64,000 bases of DNA from Anagrus nilaparvatae. Its lineage: Eukaryota; Arthropoda; Insecta; Hymenoptera; Mymaridae. Shown here one piece after another: positions 57,300 through 64,000 of the stretch (position 1 is the stretch's first letter; every line of letters starts with the position of its first letter). The translations under genes were made by a program, and so were the position numbers. Location: the NCBI GenBank assembly GCA_022575985.1, contig JAKSXM010000132.1, forward strand, positions 7,130,001-7,194,000. The letters run 5' to 3'. Under the pieces are notes generated by a model. That model did no database searches, was not told the origin of the DNA, and worked only from the letters and a program-made list of their open reading frames with translations.

Positions 57300-57624
57300 T
57301 ATAAAACCGGTTTTTCAACCTATAAGAAAGAGTTCCCGGCGCGCGCTTTTACTCCTACTTAGCTATACCAATAACAATGGCGCAAGCGTTATCCATGTGC
57401 AGTGCATTATAGTGTTTTTATCAAAATAATATTATTGTGTGTATCAAGAATATGTTTTTAACTGTGCGTTAACAACTACATTATCTTGTAATTTGTGCCA
57501 ATCATAACAATTCCGGTATTTTTGACAAAGATAACAAATTTTAAATTTAAACGTTCTTCAAATTTTTTTAATAATATTGTTATTAAGCGTCTTTAAGTTA
57601 TGACTTCGGAGTTTCGTAGAGAAA
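57300..57624 (+). promoter_or_regulatory. Upstream region of Spd-2 with an overlapping uORF
   Basis: A GC-richer patch (CCGGCGCGCGCTTTTACTCC) lies at ~57,337. An ATG at 57,600 opens a 17-codon uORF in another frame that ends at ~57,653, inside the main coding sequence. No TATA box is recognised. Confidence 0.35.
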
Positions 57625-60600
57625 ATGGATGTAAACAAACCGAAAATTCGTAGTTCTAAAAATCCATTTGTGGTAAAAGGTGTTGATTTAACTGATGTTA
57701 CCATTCTTAATACTCCACTTCCACAAGCAAGTTCAACAGTTGAAAAAAAGCAAACGTAAGAATTTTAAAAGTTAACAAACTCATTTCCTATTTGCTATAA
57801 ATTTAAATTTATTTTGTTTTATAAAATTTTATTTACTTAGTTTACAAAAGAAATTATTAAAAACAAGTAACGATGAACAAAATTCCAATAAACAACTTAA
57901 TTTTGATGATTCAATTGGACAATTTAACGATGATCAATCTTCTTTGGGTATTATTGACAATATATCCTTGTGTAAGTTACTAATTGTTTGTGATTACTAT
58001 ATTTAAAACCTTTATCATTTAAAAAACTATTTTTTTTTTTAGTACTTGAAGAAGATACACTAGATAACTCTAAAATTAAAGGTTGTAAGGAAAGGGAATT
58101 AGCAAGAAAATTGTTACAAAAATGTAGTCAACCAATTATAGACAGTTATTCAAGTAAAAAATAAATCACAAACTAAATATTCACATTTATTTTAAATTAA
58201 TTTTTATATTTTAGTAACTGACAAGGAAAATAACTTAAATTCTTCAAACCATGTGAATGAACCTAGACAGGAAAGGCATTCTTCATTTGTGGGAAATGGT
58301 GAATTAACTTATTTGAATGATAAGAATCAGTTAGAAGCATTAACCGATTCTTATAACAAATCTAAATCAGAGAGTGTAATTATTATTTAGCTCAGAAACA
58401 TATCTTAACTATTTTTATTAATTAAATTAAAAATTACAGTTAATATTTGAACCGAATGAAATATCTGCTAAGTCAACAGAACTCAACAAATCTTCTGAAA
58501 AAAATAATTCAAAATTATATAATTTTGATGGAATAAGTTTTAATAGTAATTTAGCTGAATTAATGGCTCAATTTGGAGATGAAGAATTTTTGTCACAATC
58601 CAAAGCAAATGAACAATTTTTAAATGACCAAATTCAGTATAAAAAAGATAATCTTTTTACTCCAACGATAAATAATGAAAAAGATAGATTTGATTTTTCT
58701 TGCTTTTCGGGAATTATTGGCGACATTGACTTAACATTAGAATCTTGCATGGATAGAAAAGTATCTGTTGGACAATTTTTTCAAAGAAAATGTGGTACAG
58801 GCTATGCTTTGGATGCAAAAAGTCCTAAAAGAAATGGAAAATTAAAACCTCTAGTTGATGATACATTAAAAACAGAAAGTATGAAATTTATTTTTATAGT
58901 ATTTGTCTAATTTTTTTTTTTTAATTTTAATATTCAATTATAGCATCATATGTAGTTGATGAAAAAGATCCTAAAAACTTGAGTGCAGATTGTACTATTG
59001 AACCCAGCATAATGAGTTTAAGCAGTATTGCTGAAGTTTTACAAAATGTAGAAAGTGCAACTCCAAGAACCTTAGTAGATCATATAATACAAGCTCGTAA
59101 AAAGAAAAAACAAATTAATGAAAATGTAGGTGAAACTTATACATTAGTACCTGCTAACCGATCATCATTACCATTAGCATGTAATACTGATTATGAGAAA
59201 CCTGAAAGAGATTTGACACAAAGTAGCTTAAAAAGTAAATTATCTTTAGATAGTAAAACTTTTGGAAATTTAAACCCAAAACTTAAAAAATTATTAGATA
59301 TGAATATAGATGATACAATATGTGAAACGTCACCAAAAAAGTCATTAGAGAAAATTATAGATCAGCAGACATCAAAGAAAAGAAGTAGTTGTTCTGATAA
59401 GGGTAAATATAATAAACATTTTTTAGTAACATTAAAGTTAATTTGATTCTTAAAAACAAAAAATTATTTTATAGATATTTCAAATAAATTATCAGTCCAG
59501 GCTTTAAGGGACAATAATATGACTATTGACAGGCAAACATTACATAATTCAAAATTTGGATTTGACAAAGGAAGTAGCTCAGTAATTGAACAAAGTTTAA
59601 AATCAGATCTAATTGGAAACGAAAAAACTTTAGTAAATTCAACTGGAAAACTTTCTTTTGAAAATTCAAGTAAGCATTATTTAAATTTACTAATATTTTA
59701 AATACATAAAATAAAAATTAAAATATTGCAGATATTCAAATAAAAATTAAAACTCCCGAAATAACAACATGTATTGTAAATGTACCAAGAGACATCGATT
59801 TAGAAATATTTAATGAAGGTGATCGATGGATATTATGTAATTTAAAAATAAATTTAATTCAAGAAGAACAAAATATAAAATTTGAGCTACCTGATGAAGA
59901 ATTTTTAATGAGACCTAATTTTAAAAATTTAATTAAGGTATATTACTCAAAAATTAAAATTTTTTTAGATTTATCATTTGATTTCTAATTTCAGATTGGT
60001 GTTAATGTTACTGGTATAAGTAAAATAATAATAGCTAAATTAGAAATTAGCATGACAGATATGGTTACTAAAAATAGTAAAAATTTGCAGCACATGTTGT
60101 GTTTTGTTACCGAAGAATTAAGTATAGAAATTGATACAGAAAATAATATGTTAGATTTTCAAACCATTATGGAAGATAGTAGTAAAAGTTTACCTATTAC
60201 TTTTTATAATAAAAATAATATTGATATTCCTATATCGTTAAAAATCTCTCAAGTAATTCAATTTTATCTAAATATTATTAAAAATTATAATATTATTAAA
60301 ATTATTACTAAACATAATTTTTATTTTATAGGAATCTCCATGTTTATTTAGTGTGGGACAGTGTCTTGATGATACTGTAACATCATGCAATCAGTCAACA
60401 GATAATTCTAATTTTTATATTAAATCCCAGCAGAAAATGACTGTTAACATTGACTTTAAAGGAATGTCTCTTCAATCACTAGGAGGTATAATTAAAAAAT
60501 TTATTTACCAATAATAACTTGATAGAATAAAAAATTTCATTTTTTTTTTTTTTTTTTAGAACAAGCTTTGCGCTCAGAATTTCACAAATCTGATGCAAAT

Positions 60601-63103
60601 TTATATATTTGTTTATGTTTCAAAGAGAATCAAATGCATAAAATAAAAACAATATCTTTAACGGGGTGTATCGGTGTTGCAAAATTAGTATTTATTGATA
60701 CTCAATTTCCAATTGTGATACAACCTCGATTGAGTAAAATGATTAATTTATTTAATTCTGGAAATATTGACATTGAAGCAAATGCTATTATTGTTAATTC
60801 AAAAGATGATTTACAAGAAAGCAGAGATTTTAATCTTTGTCCAAATAATATTTACTTGAGGAAAGGTGAAAAATTGTCTATGCAAATTTTGTATAAGCCA
60901 GAAAGTAAAACAAATATTGAAAAGTAATATAGAAAATCTTATTTATTTAACAATTTTTTTTATAATAATTTAAAAATTCACTTTTTACAGGCATGGATTG
61001 ATCAAACTTTCTGCTGGTAACAAAGTATCTTTTTATCCAATAATTGGTGAAAAAGATTTAGAACTCACTGTTGATAGTTTTTTAAGGCCTGAAACTCCAC
61101 AGCGAATGCGATCAGTTAGTTCTCCAACGTCTCCTCATAGTCTTGTTTTTAATAAGTATGTAATGAAAAAAATTTATTAATTTTTCAATTTTAAAAAAAA
61201 ACTTGTTTTACAGGTCTGGTAATTCTGGTCGTCATTCACCCGGTAGCACAGTTTCTATAGGCACAACAATACCATTAAGAGCATCTCATACTTCTTTAGT
61301 GTGGGGTAGCATTAAAACAGGAAAATCTGATACTAAACGCATAACTATCCGAAATACTAGTAATAGTAAACTTAAATTAAGTTGTACTATTCATTGCAAC
61401 GATCAGAATTTCAAAGTAATATAAATTTTAAAGTATTACATGGAATAAAATTTATTTCAGAATATTTAATGAAAATAAATTATATTTTAGTTTTTGAAAG
61501 ATTCTCAATTAACAGGATCATCCATGACTATAACACTGCAAGGCATGGAGAGTAAAACTTTATCGGTTATTTTTTCACCTAATAATACAGGAGCCGCGGC
61601 TGGTAAAATTTTATTTTCTCATTATATGTCGAAAAATAGTGGAGAAGTTAACGGACCAATGAAAACTGTAAATAATTTTTATTGAGAACTAATAATTTTT
61701 TATTGCAATTTTTTTTTCTAAAAGTACAGTACTTTTCAGATACAATTATACGGATATGGAGGAGTTGGTAAAATTGAAATATCAAAAGCTTTAAAAGATA
61801 CCAGCGGTCAAATGTGGCTTTCCTTGGGTAAACTTAATTCTGAAGGTATGCTTCAAGCAAAAATAAAGCTACACAATTCGGGAGACTTGCCATGTTTTGC
61901 AAAAGTTAAACTAACACCTAAAGGTAAAACCAACTTAATTAATATAAAAAAATGAATTTTAAAATAAATTATTACGCATAAGTAAATTTAAAAAAAAAAT
62001 TAATTTTTATAAATTTTACATATCTAGGGCAAAAGAACCCTTTGCCCTTTTGTCCTTTCTATACAAAATATCTTACTTAACTTGTTATAAGAAAGTCATT
62101 TTGTAGAATGCAAGCAAAAATAGACTTTTTTACAACACGTGAGTAATATTATATATCTACTTTGAAAATGAATAACCAAATGTATAAAATTGCTTCCAAA
62201 TTTATGCTTATTCTGATTAGCTTTTTCATACAATTTCTATTTGGAAACAATTTTTTAATAAGCATATTGGAAAAAATTTGTCTTATAAATTATAACTAAA
62301 CCTAGATAAATAATTTACAAAAAAAACACTATCAAAAATTTTATACCTGAAATAAAAAAACAATTCCATGTCACATGTACATGAAAATTTAACTAAAGTT
62401 TACACATTAATAAAACTTATGAAATTTCAAAATTAAAGTTGTGCATCCATCTACATCTAATTGGCATATTGAACCAACTGAATTATTACTTAATCCAAAA
62501 GTTACTCAATGGATTAATTTGGAATTCCGTCCAAGAAAAAATGATTTATCATCATTTAAGCAAACTAATGTCGTTCATGTTGGGACACTTAAAATAACTT
62601 CTGGAGATGAACCAACTAGATTAAGGCTAAGAAGGTATACCTTTGTAAAAATTAATTAAGATTCTATAATATTTCATAAGAATAATTTTAATTTCGTAGA
62701 TTATATAATAAATTAAAAGAAACTGGTCAAATTAGTGAAAAATTAGAAGCTGATGAATTTAGAGATGTAGTATATCCTATTTGCAAAGCTTTCCCAGGAG
62801 AAATAATTATTCCTGATCTTAAGCACATACGTGATTCAGTGGTAAGAAAATATTTTTAATTTTTTATTATTAATTTTATTTTTTGAATTATCTCAATTTT
62901 AAATGAAAATTTAATTTCAGCAAAATTTAGGTGATTTATGCGAAGAAGTAACTCAAATGGAAGTTAAATTAATAATTGAGATAAACGCAGATGAAACATT
63001 ATCCATGCTCCAAGAAGATATGGATGATTCTCAATCATTTTATTCCTTATGTAGTGATGGGGAGTCAATGTATGGAGGAGAAAGTTTTTTACCAACTGAT
63101 TAA
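57625..63103 (+). CDS. Spd-2: Spd-2/CEP192-like centrosomal protein, 18 exons, 1,285 aa
   Basis: Exons: 57625-57755, 57841-57971, 58043-58153, 58215-58375, 58440-58878, 58944-59402, 59475-59669, 59732-59937, 59995-60252, 60332-60485, 60560-60923, 60991-61155, 61214-61415, 61491-61667, 61740-61923, 62439-62634, 62700-62841, 62921-63103; all joins hold frame. Residues 1-540 are largely Ser/Asn/Lys-rich and probably disordered, with KVSVGQFFQRKCG near 285-300. Residues ~545-1,200 are beta-strand-rich ASH/MSP-type modules: the phrases TSLVWGSIKTGKSDTKRITI, MTITLQGMESKTLSVIFSP, IQLYGYGGVGKIEIS and WHIEPTELLLNP are what I recognise from insect Spd-2. The family recruits pericentriolar material and PLK/Aurora kinases at centrosomes and is needed for centriole maturation. 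Most introns are 57-85 nt; intron 15 is 515 nt with a weak acceptor (TTAAAG). Length is near Drosophila Spd-2 and well below vertebrate CEP192. Confidence 0.8.
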
Positions 63104-63365
63104 TGTTTAATTGTATTTTAAATGTTTATATATAGTAGTAATTGATTCGTAATTGTAAATGTCAAAAAAGATTTATTTGTACAAAATATTTATAGTATTA
63201 ATTTTATACATGACATAATTCTAAACTTTTTTAAAACATTTTTTTAATTTTATTATATAGTATTTTTAGATTATACGAGACTTAATTTAAATATTTTATC
63301 ATACTAAATGACAGTATTACTGTGTATAGTATAATGTATAATTAATAACTTTTTTATAATAAAAA

Positions 63366-64000
63366 TTAATTTTCTACAATTTTATTATGTATTATTTCTT
63401 TATTGGGCGTTACTTCAAATAAAGGATTGTAATTATTAACTAATTTTTGAATTATTCTAATCATGTTATGAGTATCATCAATACCACAATGAAGTTTTCC
63501 TTGAAAATTTAATCCTAAAATATTTAACATTTCCATTAAACTACGAGGATACCTATTTGTAGCAGAACAAAATATTGTCTTTAAATTCATCCATTCTTTA
63601 AGATATTTAGGTATTTCAATATTGTGTAAACTACATTGTTCAGGTAACATAACTTTTAAATCCCAATCACCACAAGTTACAAATGCACTTTGATACTTAT
63701 CGTTAATATAATTTTCTTTTAACCATTTATTAAATTTTTCAAAAACTAATGGAAATTCTTCTTCGTTATCAATATCTTGTTGCATTATTCCAGTCAATTC
63801 TGTACAATAACTTGTAAGTATTGGGTGAAATCGAGGTTTCACATATTCATGAAATGCATCTTTAACTTCCCAATCTGCTGTTGATAAAACTAAACAAGGA
63901 AATTCTATTATTTCTTGAGGTTCAATAACTGCATTTTTTTTACATGTTGCTTCAAAATCTAAGACAAGTAAATAATCGTAATGTTTTATTTCATTAATTC
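63366..64000 (-). CDS. ERI1-family 3'-5' exoribonuclease (ERI1 exoribonuclease 3/Snipper-like), 5' end beyond the window
   Basis: The frame is open from the window end to TAA at 63,366 (about 210 aa visible, no intron). The first visible residues INEIKHYDYLLVLDFEATC hold the ExoI motif with catalytic Asp and Glu. TCGDWDL gives ExoII Asp, and HCGIDDTHNMIRI gives the ExoIII His/Asp, so the DEDDh set is complete. WMNLKTIFC and the small domain LMEMLNILGLNFQG match ERI1-like proteins. These enzymes trim structured RNA or DNA 3' ends. Only some N-terminal residues should be missing. It is convergent with Spd-2, 262 bp apart. Starting at the GTG at 63,842 would remove the ExoI motif, so the true start lies upstream, beyond 64,000. 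Confidence 0.88.
   Translation of the reverse strand, partial: INEIKHYDYLLVLDFEATCKKNAVIEPQEIIEFPCLVLSTADWEVKDAFHEYVKPRFHPILTSYCTELTGIMQQDIDNEEEFPLVFEKFNKWLKENYINDKYQSAFVTCGDWDLKVMLPEQCSLHNIEIPKYLKEWMNLKTIFCSATNRYPRSLMEMLNILGLNFQGKLHCGIDDTHNMIRIIQKLVNNYNPLFEVTPNKEIIHNKIVEN

Noticed and set aside
1..64000. tRNA or rRNA genes
   Set aside because: No cloverleaf with A and B box sequences and no rRNA-like conserved blocks were noticed on either strand by eye; a dedicated scan was not possible.

Overview
The window is AT-rich nuclear DNA of an insect. Four protein-coding loci with standard GT-AG introns are embedded in a large mass of non-autonomous transposons. The gene content (ionotropic chemoreceptor, Spd-2/CEP192, MLCK-family kinase, ERI1-type exonuclease), the R1-like and I/Jockey-like LINE remnants, and introns often only 57-85 nt long all fit an insect. 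The order cannot be settled from sequence alone; a parasitoid wasp or a hemipteran would both fit.

Layout. 1-7,150 is repeat-rich: a 0.9 kb palindrome cut by the window start, a 1.3 kb foldback carrying a nested palindrome, a short-unit repeat and a ~140 bp satellite-like array. 7,189-8,150 (+) is a two-exon gene predicted to encode a membrane-anchored, truncated TAK1-like (pseudo)kinase. 8,500-14,800 holds TA-flanked MITEs, two foldbacks back to back (9,297-11,902) and two decayed LINEs. 15,541-18,879 (+) is a complete two-exon ionotropic receptor of 667 aa. 19,055-25,300 holds more foldbacks, one of which carries the cysteine-rich tail of a transposase.

25,401-49,216 (-) is a myosin light chain kinase-like gene with large introns. 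Five shared exons encode the N-lobe and most of the C-lobe. Two alternative terminal exons each supply their own version of the last kinase helix: the distal one (25,401-25,578) adds a calmodulin-binding type tail (333 aa protein), and the proximal one (27,320-28,682) adds a long Ser/Thr/Asn/Pro-rich tail (728 aa protein). 49,600-57,300 is again repeats, including a 2.2 kb palindrome (51,859-54,071). 57,625-63,103 (+) is an 18-exon, 1,285 aa Spd-2/CEP192 centrosome protein. It is convergent with an ERI1-family 3'-5' exoribonuclease (63,366 to beyond 64,000, -).

No operon-like cooperation is expected. The most unusual biology is the membrane-anchored kinase relative, the exon-swapped kinase C-terminus and the density and nesting of long palindromic elements, three of which share a CACGTGAC-centred module. 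All gene models come from reading frames and splice signals only; no transcript or database evidence was available.
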